Source: Lutjanus erythropterus
Lineage: Eukaryota; Chordata; Actinopteri; Lutjaniformes; Lutjanidae
Length of the DNA stretch: 64,000 nt
Assembly: GCA_020091685.1 (NCBI GenBank)
Contig: CM034595.1
Coordinates: 43,546,351-43,610,350 of the forward strand
Direction: 5' to 3'
The position numbers and the translations under genes are program-made. Shown piece by piece: positions 41,152 to 54,511 of the stretch. The notes beneath the pieces are model-generated. The model was not told the DNA's origin. It worked only from the letters and a program-made list of their open reading frames with translations, and ran no database searches. The stretch's first letter is position 1. Every line of letters begins with the position of its first letter.

Positions 41152-41344
41152 AAATATACATTTAGTACATAGTTTGTGTTTTGCAGGTACACCCTACCTC
41201 AGACATGTTGTAGTTTTTGTCTGAGAAATCATTCCAGGCATATTTTTCAGTCATAATTTGTCTGTGAGCTCATTCTTTTAAAAAAAATCGTATCATTAAG
41301 CCAGTATTGTAAATCGTATTGAATCGTGAGTTGAATGTATCATC

Positions 41345-41456
41345 AGTTTTTACTTTAACAAACAGTCAAATCCCCCCACCCCATTCCCACACACACCCAT
41401 CTGTTCTCTTTCTTCAAGTCTCCTTTATGTTTAGAGCACAAATCAATATAAAGCAT
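41345..41456 (+). repeat. Direct repeat flanking the nested hAT block, right copy
   Basis: Partner of 38705-38792: CATCTGTTCTCTTTCTTCAA, then GAGCACAAATCAATATAAAG. Confidence 0.8.
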
Positions 41457-41984
41457 ATGAAACTCCTCAGTTGCAGATATTTTCTTAGGAATGTTGTGTA
41501 TTAATGACATTTCCTCAAAAGTCACTAGAACCTCTTCTCAGTCTTTTCTCTGTCCGTATCTGGAAACCAGCATCCAGCTTGCCTGGTTTTAATGAAACAC
41601 TGCTGCAGATTGGACTAAATTGTGACAAGGAGTTGGATATATTTATATATTGTTGAAGAGTCTACAATACAGAGGTTGTGGCAGACTGTACAGAGTACAG
41701 AGGGAAGGATGAAAACTAATTCAGCAGAGGCAGGGATATACAGAGCAGAGGGAAGGGAAATTTTCCCCTTCCCCGTGTGTAACTTACAGGTTCAATTTAG
41801 GAATGAAATTTATATGTAACCTTGTGTAAAATGACAATTTTAATTTCTGATTTTTTGGGCATAAGGACAAAAATTCAGAGAAAAAGGTGGTCAGTTTGAA
41901 CAAGGCACTTAAAAATGCTTTTTTCAATGTTTCCCATCAAAGAGACGGCCTGACAGCAATGTAAATATTTTAATATAGTGTACC

Positions 41985-42325
41985 AGTAAATATAAATGGC
42001 GATTTCAAAGGTAACGCAAACATAAAGCTTATTTAATTCAATTGATTAACAATAATAAATAATATACTTGTGTAAATATATTCCATTTCTGCCAATAAAT
42101 CCCTGTATACACTGGACCTTTAAAGGTGATGAGAGCTTACTTTCTGATTGGTTTATTGCATGTTACGCCCAAAACACACCAATGAATTCATCAAGGCACT
42201 TGTGCACAGCTTATAATGTATATCCTGCTGTGCACCATGCGCAGACAAGGTGGGATATCCAGGTGCGCCTGTGGCACAAGATAGCAAAGGCTGATTTGGA
42301 CACACCATCGTAAGAAAGGGCCCTC
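41985..42325 (+). repeat. Two joined dispersed repeats
   Basis: 41985-42125 matches the repeat at 31200-31435 and ends ACACTGGACCTTTAAAGG. 42115-42325 matches 40375-40640. Confidence 0.65.
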
Positions 42326-42329
42326 AGTC

Positions 42330-43725
42330 TTGTTCAGTTCAACATCTTTTTGCTTGTGGTTATGGTAGTATACCGACTCTGTGTTTGCTTTATTCTGGTA
42401 TGTATCTTATTTTTCTGCGGTTTCCCACAGTGATGTTACCTGCCTTAAATCCAAATGAGAGTACAGGGAGGAATCATTTCGTTACGTTAAATTCATAATC
42501 CTATCTTGGAAAACTTTGAAAACTGCAGTTAATCAAAGGAGTCTCCATCATAAATCAACGGTCCTGATAAAACAATAACCAATCAAGTAATTTACATGCA
42601 CCGCCCACGCACATCATCAGCTACCTCCAGAGGTCCACGTTAACTCTATAAAGTTGACAACTAGAATTAAACATCCATTGAAATGTGCCTGTTCTAAACA
42701 ATAGCAGAATATGAGACATGATATGAAGAGTTTTATTCAATGAGAAGCTGAATAATATATCACCTTTTCTTACATGATGATAAATAACACTAAAATTGCT
42801 TTTCATAGCATATTATGGCTGACATTTTTCCAACCTTTTATCTTTTGGTAACATTTTTGGCAGAAAGAACTATTTCTTATGAGTGCTGTGTGCACGCATT
42901 ATGTCTTTTGTCTCCTGATTTCCAAGAGATGTGGCTTATTTAAATGTGCCAGTTTACCAGACTGTGCTTATTTCTGTCCCTCCTTCTTCTTATTGAATCC
43001 ACACCATTAATTTACACACAACCTAATTTCCTATGAGCCATATGATAATTCTAAACCTCACATCATTTGGTGGTAGTGGACATTTGACATATAGTAATGG
43101 CCTCATTTCTCTCTGGGAATTTAATTAGATTACTGTTTTTATGCATTATGGTGATTGATGGTCGTAGAAGGGGTTAATTGCGACACTTGGCTTTTGAATC
43201 AATCTCCCCCTGTCACATCAGAGATAAATACACTCGACTCCCCTCACTGGGAACAGACACAGTCACTGTAGCATCCTGTGTTATAGACTTGACCATGTTA
43301 CCAGCCATATCTCTGCTATACGTCTCTAACTTCCTCCCTATATCTTCCTGCACAGTGCTTATCCTCAATCAATCCATACACTAAGATGAAAGGATAAGGT
43401 ATCAAATCCCACGAAATGACCAGAAAAACCGTGATCCTACTAACAAGAGTTGCTGTGTAGCCAAAGTCTGATATAATTTATTCCCCTGTACCATATAGCT
43501 ATTGTTGTCCAAAAACTATTGAAACATAAATAATCCTCGACCTGGGCATAAACAACAGTGATACTTCATGGCAATAGACATTTCATTGATAGCAATAACG
43601 AAATTGTTCAATAATATATTCAATAGCTTCACTTAAAATGCTTTCATCCATAAAAGCATGTCACAAGAACAATACTTCAAGTCAAGGTCAAAATTCTTAA
43701 CAATATGATGGTACTTGTTTTTTCT
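42330..43725. other. No gene or clear repeat recognised; possible conserved non-coding DNA near 43.0-43.2 kb
   Basis: No exon-like frames were found here. The part from about 42990 to 43180 is non-repetitive, with homeodomain-type words (TTTAATTAGATTACTG, ACACCATTAATTTACAC), which is the only reason to suspect a regulatory element. Confidence 0.2.
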
Positions 43726-43729
43726 GACA

Positions 43730-44195
43730 GTCCCGTAGGTACTAAAGGTACCAGAGATGCAATTCTTCTGGACATGACAGGGACGGCATGAATTCTTACA
43801 AGTGTTGTAGTCTGCTGTTAAATGCCAGAGGAAGGAGAAGAACGCCTACCAGCTCGGAGCAACAACTTTGTGTGTTAGAAAGCAACATGCGCAGCTGCAG
43901 CAACAGCTCCATCTTGACTAGTCCAAAAGAAAAAGTAGTGATGCATGGATCAACTTTCTAGAAAATACCACAGGTTACGATGGGCAGGTCAAGCGACAGA
44001 GCAACAGTCTCAGTAAGTATTAATGACTCTCAGAAATATTGTGTGCAACAGTCCTCCTCCTACCTTCCTCTCCCCCTCTCTGTCTCCCTCTCAGTCAAAC
44101 AGACACACGCTGGTCGCAGCTGTGCACACAGCAGCGCATCCAATGCGCTCTGTCAGCTCAGCTGACTGGTGTTCAAAGCACAACAAAATAGAGAC
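43730..44195 (+). repeat. Long dispersed repeat, copy 1 (partner at 63255-63700)
   Basis: Shared ordered text with the partner includes AGAGATGCAATT, CATGACAGGGA, TACAAGTG.TGTAGTCTGC, GCAGCTGCAGCAACAGC, GGGCAGGTCAAG, CTCCC...CTGTCTCCCTC and GCGCTCTGTCAGCTCAGCTGA. About 450 bp, same orientation, about 19.5 kb apart. It has no coding potential that I recognise. Confidence 0.75.
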
Positions 44196-44199
44196 AGAG

Positions 44200-47100
44200 T
44201 CTCAACAACTAGATCAGTTGAACATTGACGACCATGTTCCCCTCGGGATAAATTGTGGTAATTTTGGTGATCCCTCTGGTGTCATCATCAGGTCAAAGTT
44301 TTAACTTGTGTTGTGCTCTTAGTGTTGGTTCAAGGGGCTTATATAGTCTTGGGGGACTATGGGTCAAACAGATCACTGAGCCGTGTTTCAGGTTCGCCCG
44401 AAATATCCTGAACACAGAAACTGTGAACAGTTTAATGGTCTAACTTCAGAATTCAGCTCTGAGCCTTTTCACGTGTTTTCAGCAAATATTTGTATCACGC
44501 TTAGAAGAAAAAACCCTGAATTCCCTTTACTCAAACTTTGAACTCGTTTTTTATGCACATATTGACTGACAGGATTAGATCTGACTGTGTTGTACCTTAT
44601 ATGACCGTGTGACAAATTGCTTGATTTTTTCCTCTGAACTCAGAGGAATTTACACCATTGTCTGTAGTAAACCAAATTTTCTGACTGTGCAAACTTCAAT
44701 TTTTCTCTGTTTTCCTTAGTCTAAAGGAATACATATAACAAATGTATTGACTTGTTTGCCAAAAAATATTTCTTGTGGAAGGTATTCAAACATTCCATTT
44801 TTTACAACTGTGTAATAAAAGTATAAAGGATTTTTCACAAGTAACCTATAAAAGAAAAGATCGATTGTATCTTCATTATTGAGAAAGTTTGGAGAAAGTT
44901 AGCAATAAATTCCCTTTTATCCTATCATAATAAAGAAAAATATCCTTGAAAACACTGTACACTGTGCATTTCATTATTATTACTATTATTACTATTATTA
45001 TTATTGTTATACAGCACATCTGACTTGTTGGGGGTTAGGCAGAGAGGAAGAGTCTAAGAGGGGCTGCACTTTTGTCAGACCCTTAAACAATAATCAATCA
45101 ATTTCATATTTATGCTCAGCACTGGAGAGACAGACAAAGCGTCGGGGACAGAGAGAACAAGAGAGAAGGAGGGAGCGTAACAAGAGAATGAGCTGGTGAG
45201 TAAAAGCTCTTTTGGACCAAGTACAAGGAAAGGCTCTTACACTTTAAGTGGTAAATGCACGTAGCTGCCATGTTTGCATGTAGACTATGTTGCCTCTGGC
45301 TGCCACTCACTTACTGTACATTTACTCATGTGTGCAGAACACTGATATGATGGCTTGTGTTACATGTGTTGTTTTTTATTTCATATTTTGTATTCAAAAT
45401 CTTTGTGGGAAATTAAACCAAACCTTTATTATAGTTTGGTTGGCCAAGCATATGGAAGAAATAAATGGATTTTGTTGCCACCACCACCTTTTGAAAAATT
45501 GTGATCATGGTCTGCAAACCTGGACAGCTACAATTCTGTGACAACTGGACAAATGTCATCTGCTAATGAAGATCATGTGATATGATCACAAGCTCAGAGG
45601 AGCTAGTAAATGGGTATTGTTATGAGACTGCTTTCTTAACTGCAAGATCAAGAATAAATTATAAACTTTGTGCTTTTACTATTATATATTATCTTTAATA
45701 GTTTTTCATCTGTATGGCAGATTTCAAAAGAGTAGCTGGCTAATGTAAGGTAGTGCTAACTGCTTCTCCATGCTGCAGTGCCATGCCAGTGCTGCAGATG
45801 GTCAACCAGGCCAAACCAGCTGGACCATGATCATGCAATTGTGGGGAGAGAGAGCCAGGACAAGAGCTAAGCTAACCCGGCTAAGACCTGATACAGCGAG
45901 CCAGAGTGAGATGCATTGTTGTCGGCCCACTTTGATTCTGCATCAGCCCACATCCTCCTCCTCAAACCCCCCATATAATAAATGCAAATGCAGTGGCATT
46001 TAGCAAGTTTGGATGGAGGTTAAGTTACTGCAGCTAGTAAACTAGCATTAGCAGGACATGTTACTGTAACATTCCCGACATGCCATTCGCACACCGTCAC
46101 AACACACGCAGGCTCTAAGCTAAAGATCTACAGTAAAGATTCAGGCTAAAAACATGATGCAAATAACTTTTTTTAGTCAACATGGCATGCTGGGGTTTTA
46201 GGACACTTGGATTACACCAGACTAGCAGTATGGAGGCATTTTATGTTTTTAACTCTGTTATTTGTTTACATTTGCAAACTGGTCACCATTCACTTCCACT
46301 GTTTGGGAGATTCTGCAGTGCTGTTTTCTTGTGAAACTCCAGCAGTGTTTTGTGGACTAAAAAACTAAATCTGACCTTCAATCAGCTTGAGGGTGAGTAG
46401 ATAATGACTGAATTTTTCTTTTTGGGTGAACAATTCCTTTAAAACATGTACAGTGTTTGTCTCTTTATACTGTCCAACTTCACTAAAACAGCTGGCTGCT
46501 TTAGTTTTTTTACAAGACTATTTTCACACAAGTTATTCACTAAAGAATGGTGATTGGAAGTCTGTGTGAATTCAAGTGAGGCCACAAATTGATGTTATAA
46601 CCAGTAAATGCCTCTTTATGAGCAGCTCAGTTTTTGCACATTTTACTCATTATGAAGTGCGCTACTCAGCGTGCGGAAACAGCTGTATAATATCTTCTGT
46701 GACTCTGGGAAACGTTACCAAAGGTTAAAAAAAATGACCCTGATGGCTGTCATCACTGCTGATGAACCCAAATTTGGGACAAAAAGTCAGAATATTTCAA
46801 CCTCTGCTGCTTTGATTTTCATCATTCTTTTGTTTTCGTGAATCTGTCTCTTGTGACTGCCCCAACTTTTTGAAAGTGCAAAACAAAATAACTGGAGCAC
46901 CTCTTTAAAACATGCAAAAGGAGGTTATATTAAAGCCTGTCCTCTCTGATTTCTTAAGGGAAGTGGAGGCCTTGGTTGGAGGAGTCTGAATTTCATTATA
47001 TAAAAACCCATAAGCACTTTATTCCAAAGTGATGACCCTGTCTTAGTTGGTTTTGAAGATTTTTTGTAAATGTAGTACATTGAAAAAACCAGCTGCCCTG

Positions 47101-49290
47101 CTAAATGCTTATTTGTTGAATATGATCATTTGCCCTCAGTGTTCTCTTGCAAAACTCTATTATCACAAGAACGCTAAGCATACTTAAGTTTTATTTGGAA
47201 TTCCACTGCCATACTGCAGGACTATGGCCTCCTCGACTCAGTAATTGCGCGTTCCATCTCTTTCCAAATTAATGTGATTTACTTCAGTAAGATCAGTAAA
47301 ATCTTCCCTTCATAATGGGAATAAAAAATATGTCTGTATATTTTCAGTTTCAGTCTTTTGTTCTCAGTTTGAAAAATTAGGGTTATCCTTTCAGTCGCTC
47401 TTATTTACAAAGAAATAAGCATTTCTTACATTTCTATGAAAACTTGGTTAAGGTTACAGTTCTTACTTGTTGATTGTTGCATATGGAATCAAAAAACTGA
47501 CCCTTTTTTTTAGTCCTTTCAGAAACTGAATGCTTTTCTGAATATGAGCAAATGTAAGGTAATTAAGTCCTTTGTGCCTGAAACTCTAACTTATAAAATA
47601 TACTTATATTATTCTCAGGAAATTTCTCCTCCACTTTTTCCTGTTGATTTCCTGTTGTATGTTGTACAGATTGCAATATCATTGAGACCCTGACTTTAGC
47701 AGACCTATAAGCTCATGTATTTTTTTGTACTGCACATTAAGATGCAACAAAACATAATTGCTGCCTGGATTCTTATCACCGCAAACATTTCTTTCAACAA
47801 AAGCTAATGCTGCATTATTGGTGGCTGGACTGGAAGGATAATCACGTTGAAAAAACATAATCTGGGCAAAAACGTTACTCACTCCCAAATTAGTCAGATA
47901 AAAATGTCATTTATAGAAGTTGATGCTGGTGTTACCGTCAGTGGAAGCCACACTACAACCTGACCAGTGACTGCCAAACAACACACATTTCCTGTTGCAG
48001 AGATTTTTTAGTACCCACAGTCTTAAAAACCACAAAGACTTCCTTTCATTACAAATGTTCCACAAATATAGCAAAGTATTGAGATGAGTAATGGCTCATG
48101 AGCATCTTTATACAATAAACAAACCACTTATCTCCTTAAGGGCCACCAGCAGAACTGGCAATGATGTGTGAACACTCAAAAAGAAAAGTTGAAAACAGCA
48201 AAACTTTTTCAAAGTCATCAACCATTTCTTAACATAAACACTTTTCTTAGGAGCAACGTGGATTCCAGATATTCAGAGCTTCACAAGATGTGTTTAAAAG
48301 ACCTCAGGGATAAGCATCTTCAAATCTGTGCACGAAGAACGCTTTCATCAATCATCAGTGCTAAATATTGCTGATTTTTACATACTTACAATATGTTTTG
48401 AGAATGAGACTCAACAATCAACTATCTTGCTGATCTGTGATTGGCCAAAGTCTCCCATCACGGGCTAGGCTTTCTAAAGTCTGAAAACAGAGCCAACAGA
48501 AGAAGCAGAAGTTTTCTCTCAGACCTCTTGAATGCTTATGCTCACGCTTAAAAGGAGAGCTCAAGAATTTAATATGAGGTTGTTCGAGGTAGATGGCAGC
48601 TAGAACGCCCCCAGTTTGTTGAGGCAGAGACAGGCACCAGCACAGAAGTCAAGTAATGTACTGCTGTAGACAGAGTCAGCAACAAACGGTATTTTAGCCA
48701 CTTAAAAAACACACCAAAGGAACATTCTTAGTCAAAGAGCAAACCATCAATCCAAACACTCAAGGTGAGATTTTAGCATGAGTGGGTGGCCTGAGAAAAA
48801 ACAAAATCAGAGACCTATCCCTGGTCATGTAAACACCATACGCTGTCTAAGGAGCTCTGCGGGACCACATGTCCTCTGTCTCTTATCAGATGAGGTGCCA
48901 CGCAGTACAAGCTGATGTAACAAGATACCGAGAGGGGACTCTGTGTAAGCCGTCAAATGCTACAGTGTCTTTATCTACAGATCTGGACATCATAGCCCCT
49001 CCCCCCCCCCCCCCCCAACTCCTCGTCGGACAAAATCCTCTCATCCCTGATCGATACACCACCAAGCAAAACACTGGTGTTGGGTGTAGCCGTCTCAAAT
49101 TCTTCATCACTTCTCCACTCGTCTTTTTTCACATTACCCAACCCTTCCCTGTCTTATTTTCCATTTGCATCTGTGGCTGTATCATCAACACCCAGCCCGT
49201 AATGTCCAGACCAGTCTGTGTGTGGTTGCTATGTGCGTGAGTGTGTGTTTGTGTTTTTGGATGAGTATGCATGCATTCAGCCCTGTCTCC
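44200..49290. other. Intergenic stretch without recognisable genes
   Basis: It holds an ATT-rich microsatellite (about 44972-45010), the MITE-like repeat at 46190-46445, the old repeat at 48430-48560 and a poly-C run at 48997-49016. Short frames here have no domains. Confidence 0.5.
46190..46445 (+). repeat. Dispersed repeat copy (partner at 16311-16432)
   Basis: Its right half repeats TCCAGCAGTGTTTTGTGGAC, TGACCTTC, GTGAGTAGATAATGACTGAA, then a CCTTTAAA end. It is longer on the left than the partner. Confidence 0.6.
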
Positions 49291-49291
49291 A

Positions 49292-49292
<1 letters not shown>

Positions 49293-49326
<34 letters not shown>

Positions 49327-49534
49327 CATAGGCTGATGTTCTCAACTACTGCATGCAACTTATTTCATTCCATTATTGACAGGTGTGTGTGTGTGTGTGT
49401 GTGTGTGTGCATGCGTGCGTGCGAGCGTGCGTGTGTGTGCTTATAAATGTGTATGTGAGAGTGTGTGTGCAGATCACAGGGGTAAACCCAGAATCAATGG
49501 CCTAGAGTAGGTAAGGGTAGAAGTTTTTTTTTTT

Positions 49535-49575
<41 letters not shown>

Positions 49576-49578
49576 ATG
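49293..49578. repeat. Cluster of three GT microsatellites
   Basis: GT tracts at about 49293-49323, 49382-49438 (with GC-rich interruptions such as GCGTGCGTGCG) and 49537-49578 lie within 300 bp. Confidence 0.9.
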
Positions 49579-50329
49579 TGTGTAACCGGATCAGCCCGTC
49601 TCAGCCCCTCATTAGTAGCCGGGCTGTGGACACCAGAGGACTACGAGAGGCTCATGCAGATGAGCAGAAACCTGAGGAGCTGTGGTGGGAGATGGGGAGG
49701 GGGGCTAGACAGCAGCAGTTAGCTCAGCAGCTAATGAACGACAACAGCGTCTCTCTTCTTTTTCTCTCCGTGTGTCTGTTGTCCCTTTTATGCAAGTCTT
49801 CCTCTTTGCCTTTGTCCACATAACAAAATACCACACTGAGACCCTTTTTTTAACTGACTAAGCCTCACCCCCTTTAATTGTTGCTGATAGTCTTCTATTT
49901 GAGGGTGTGGTCTTCACTCTCCTGGCTCTCAGCTCTGCTCAAACTGCATACCTGCTTATCATCTGCTATCAACTCACTTGTCTGCCATCTACTTATCACC
50001 TCTTCCCTGCAAGATCCCTGCACCAACAGCTAATCCTCATCAGACTGCAGTTCCACTCATGGTTTGTCCATGTCCTGCACTTCAGTCTTGTTAGTTTGTT
50101 TTCCTAGCTGCCTGCCTGAGAGACTCACACATGTTCTCACCTGTTTATGCCATGGAAATACTATTATCTGGCTCAGTCAGACTTTCCATCTTCTTCATAC
50201 ATACACAAGGCGGGACAGTGGTGGGAAATGAAAGAAAGAAAAATTAGCACCATTCTTGGTCATGTCTTTCTGAAACCTAACCCTCAATTTCCTAGGGTGA
50301 AGGGACAGTGACTGAACATTTAAAAACTG

Positions 50330-50890
50330 CACATATACTGCAGCAGGGTTGATTGTGATTTTGGTTTTCTGGAAAGTTTAGACATTGTCCCCCCAAGAAA
50401 AGCAACAGTATCAGTCATTTTAACAAACACCCAGTAATGACGAAATGGGAGAAAATATTCTAAAGCTGCAGAGAGAAGAGGTTGGGGTGGTTGGACAGGT
50501 CAACAAAACACCGGACATTGACATGGGTTTCTTACCAACAGCCAAAACTCCTCAATAAAACATTTATTTAGTCCTCCAAAGAAAAATAACCGCATGAGTA
50601 ATTTGAACAAAAAGACCCAATAATGACATTTATTCAAGTGACAAAGACCTCTACAGCAGCCATAGGAATTATGTCTGTTGTCCGTTGGGAGGAAATGTTA
50701 TAAGGCCACAGAAGGAAGAGGTCAGGGTACTTGGACAGGTCAAAAACATGTCGGACTTTGACCTGTTTGCTTCTACTTTCATATCAATAGCCAAAGTTGG
50801 TTTCTCAATAAAAGAGATTTATTTTCCAACAGTGATTTGTGATAGTTTTGGAGGAAACAGGCAAATTGTCTTGCTGATAGGGGCATAAGA
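50330..50890 (+). repeat. Diverged tandem duplication of a unit of about 250-300 bp
   Basis: Copy 1 (about 50400-50580) and copy 2 (about 50600-50860) share AACA..CCAGTAATGAC/CCAATAATGACA, GGGAG.AAAT, AAG...AGAGG, GG.TACTTGGACAGGTCAA-type text, CGGACATTGAC/CGGACTTTGAC, AATAGCCAAA-like text and CTCAATAAAA...TTTATTT. Order is conserved. No coding potential is evident. Confidence 0.65.
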
Positions 50891-50899
50891 TCAGATTAG

Positions 50900-53800
50900 A
50901 GAACGTACACTTTGTTGCTTAATTCAGAGGACTTGTTGAAAGCTTACCTTGGACATAACTCTACTCTTTTCATCTCTAAGTCAACCTGTCTTTCTACCAG
51001 CCTGTCTATCTCCTCCAGTGCTGCCAAAACACTTGAATATATTCAGTAATAGGTGCATGCCAAGGTTGAGTGACAGCAGCTCATAAGGCATAACCTTCCT
51101 ATAAGAAGAACCGGGCAAAGAAAAGGACACCCTGTATGTCTCTATACCTTCCCTCAGCAGCACCATGTGTTCTTCCCTCGTTCTACATTCAACACGTTCG
51201 CTGTCAATTATTGTTTCTCACCACAGTATCAAAAATAGTCTCCATAACAGCTCAAGAGCAGCAGACTTGGCTTGCAGTGACAAGAGATACACCAACTACA
51301 TAAATAAGTAGTAAAAGAGAGATCTATGAGCACAACATGTGCTTTTTGACTTCAAAAAGCCAGAAATCATCCTGTAATGTCATGCCAGTGAATCACACTC
51401 AGCACACCCGGTATATCTCTGCTTTTACTCTGATTAAAACAAGATTAGTTTCAAATTATTTTTACTCTGATTTTCTGTCCCCATGCATCAAAAAATTGTC
51501 ACAGCCACAATCGTGCCTCAGTTGTTTTTCCTTGTGTATCCCGGCTTCATTTATAAAATGGACTTTAAGGTAGAAGTGAATTTAACGCACCAGAAAGATA
51601 CTTTATTGTTGTGTCTTAGGATGTTCAGGTAGGTAAAGCGTCCTGAGCACAGCAAAATAATGAGAGATACTGGCAGAAGGCAAGTGTCTGCAGATACAGC
51701 CACCAACATACACTTGTATATGTCTGTAAATGATGATTGAGAGGGATTATGCTATGTTTTTAAGGAAAGTTTAGCATTTTAGGCTTTCAAGACCAATGTC
51801 TACCTTATGTATGACTTCTTAAGCAAAGTATAGACTTGACATGTGATTTTCCTGCTGGTAGTATGTAGGGGTATGACAATTTGGGACACATCTGCGCCTA
51901 AGCCTGTGGTGAACATTCATTAGCTTTATGAACAATGCATGAATCATACGAACAGGTTTGATCTGAAATTGTGTGTGCAAACAAGTCATCAATACTTCAG
52001 TACTTCCCGTTTCTTCTTAGGTAAGATCAAAATTTACTGTGTGTATGTAAACCAGAATGTACAAAAGCCAGCTTGTGCTTTGGGATGTTCAATGTTGCTA
52101 ATGATGAAGAAAAAGGCACTTCCATTGAGCACGGCTGCGCCACAGCCACCATTGTTCATTGTGACTATTCTACACAATACGTGTGATCACACCAGACATG
52201 CTGCAGCACAACCCAGAAGCCTAGTAGAATCAAGCAGTAAGAGGAAAATAAGAAAACATTCATGCACAAGGCCCAGTGTGATAAGATTATCAATTAAAGG
52301 TGTGAGGAATCAATTGCATCACACTCCCAAGCTACGTGTTTAGTGCAATACGCCGAATAATGCATGTTGCCTGGCATCAATCTATTCTACCATCACTGTG
52401 ATTGTGAGGCAGGTGTCATCAATTTTAAGTTAATCTGAGATTTATAGATCACAGGTGTCCAAGTTACAAAAGGGCTTCTTAAAACTTTTTTTAATTTTGT
52501 TTTTTTTATGCTCAGGATCTCTTATAAATCAAACTCAACACACCATCTGAAATTATCTTAAGACTGAGTTCAAGTATAAATCTAGTAAGAATTTCAGAAG
52601 TGCGTCCCCCACTGTTTCTCTCTTTCCCTGTCTCTCCTGGCTCCCCCTGTCTGTCTGTGTGTCTATGTGGTGTGGGCGTGGCTCCCTCCTGATTGCAAAT
52701 AGCCTGCTGAACCCGCCACCTGCTGTCCATCAGCTCATCAGCCTGTCAGTACTTCATCCCCAGCTCTTCACCCTTTCATTGCCCAATCATAGTCTCTGCT
52801 ACCAGTTAGTGTTGCTACACTTCAATCCACTTGCTTCCAGTTCTGGTTGTTTGATCTCTGTGGCTCATTCTGTTCTCTGTTTCCATCACAGTCCTGTCAC
52901 TCCTGACTCCGGCTACTCAGCTTCTACCCTCTTGCTCCGCTCCAGATCCCGTGTCATTGGCCCAATTCCAATGTGGCCCCTCCACACTTGCAGCTGTGGA
53001 GGGTCTCTTAAATAAGGGGGATTGTATAAATACTAGCTTTGGATCTCCCTTGCCTTTCTTGATGGAAACAGGAATATTTATCATTGTGGATATTGTATTA
53101 ATTAAATATTTATCTAAAAGATAATCTTATATACAGCACTGACAAAGAAGTAGGTATATGGTCAATGACAGACAGTCATTATATTCATGGCATAGTAAGA
53201 ATGTAGGTGAAATAAATTATCAATGGAATAAATAAAAACTCACTCCCATACTATTCATTAACATTTGTTCATTTGCATTCTTAATCTGATTAGGTCCTTA
53301 GTTTTTTCCACAGTCCCTGAAACTGCACAGCAGGCTAGTCAAATTAAATATGTTCTAATGAAAAATTTCTTCATAATGTTAAACAACATTTTCACAACTG
53401 CGAACGCAATGTAACCTCTAATTCTGTGATGTGCACAAAAGTAGCAGCTGAGTTTCCATTTTAAGTAAGAAAAAACAAGTTGTTCAGTTACAGATATGTG
53501 CTAAAAGGTTGCATTTCTGAAGTCAAGTTCTCACTCACTTAGTATTCAAAATAAAAACAACACAAGTAAATATAAAATACCAAAAACTACAGGCTCAAGT
53601 TAGTTCTGGAAAAGGTTTTCATAATAGCATCCTGAATTTATCTTATAATTTATGGTATGAAAATAAGATTTACCATTATAGTGACAAGATCAGACAGGAC
53701 AGACAAACAATTTTTAACTAGAAGACAAAACTTAGCAGAGTGCAGATCTCTGCCAGGCAACAGACGGTGAAGCACCTATTGCAATGTCACCACAACTGCC

Positions 53801-54110
53801 AGATACAACCAGTGGAGATTTGCACATTCAAAAACACGCCTCGGATGAGTGTGGTGGATAAAACAACATGAACTGGCCCCTAGGCTGCCCTTCCAGAGCA
53901 GAAAACATGACCATGTGCAAGAAAATTATTTGGCCTCTACATGCCCTTCTTACAGAGGTGGAGTAGTTGCTGAGGTCATATGATAAAACCATTTTACTAT
54001 GAATCTGTTTTACCAGAAATACATCATGACTTTGGCTGGTGCCCTTTATTTTTTCCACCACTGGTACAGTTTAAGTTTCTTATCTGATTTAGTTGTATGT
54101 GATTTTTTAA
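50900..54110. other. Intergenic stretch without recognisable genes
   Basis: AT-rich sequence with scattered short frames. About 52620-53010 is C/T-rich text resembling old retroelement 3' sequence (CACCTGCTGTCCATCAGC, CAGTACTTCATCCC). A weaker counterpart may lie at about 49880-50110. I see no exon structure. Confidence 0.4.
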
Positions 54111-54125
54111 ATTGTTTCTGTATAG

Positions 54126-54511
54126 TAGAGCTGCACAATATATCGTTTGAGCATCATCATCGCAATGTACGTGTGCGCAATAGTCACATTGCAGGTCCTG
54201 CGATGTAGGAGGCAAATGAACTAAACATATTCTCATCTAATTTCAAGAGTACCTGACACACACTGCACACAGCGATCCACCAATCACAATCATTCTTAAT
54301 CAGTTTGCCAAAGCAGACCACGCCCCTGTATATGGAGTGAGTCGCAAGATCAGTGCAGGTTAATTGTCCACAAGATGGCAGCGGTGCAGCATAACATAAA
54401 GTGCTATTCAAGTCATCTGGTGAAAATTCCTGTATTTTTTCATATCGCAATATATATCGCAGGGTTAAAAAAAATCGCAATGTCAGTTTTTTCCAATATC
54501 GTGCAACCGTA
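54126..54511. mobile_element. Complete-looking hAT MITE with 8-bp target duplication CTGTATAG
   Basis: CTGTATAG flanks the element on both sides (54118-54125 and 54512-54519). The left end TAGAGCTGCACAATAT and the inverted right end TACGGTTGCACGATAT are imperfect terminal repeats. At 386 bp it is non-autonomous. The interior has ATATCGCAATATATATCGCA, characteristic of this fish family. Confidence 0.88.

Larger units (their letters stand above)
38793..41342. mobile_element. Older hAT-like element, host of a second hAT insertion
   Basis: It starts GGGATGTAATGATG at about 38793, a typical fish hAT terminus. It ends near 41342 in GTATTGAATCGTGAGTTGAA, the usual inner part of the opposite terminus, whose last bases are missing. 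It includes a BED-finger relic at 40636-40801 and is interrupted by the element at 38849-40011. Confidence 0.6.

Noticed and set aside
48869..49240. 123-codon plus-strand ORF
   Set aside because: It crosses a poly-C run that gives a proline tract and shows no domain.
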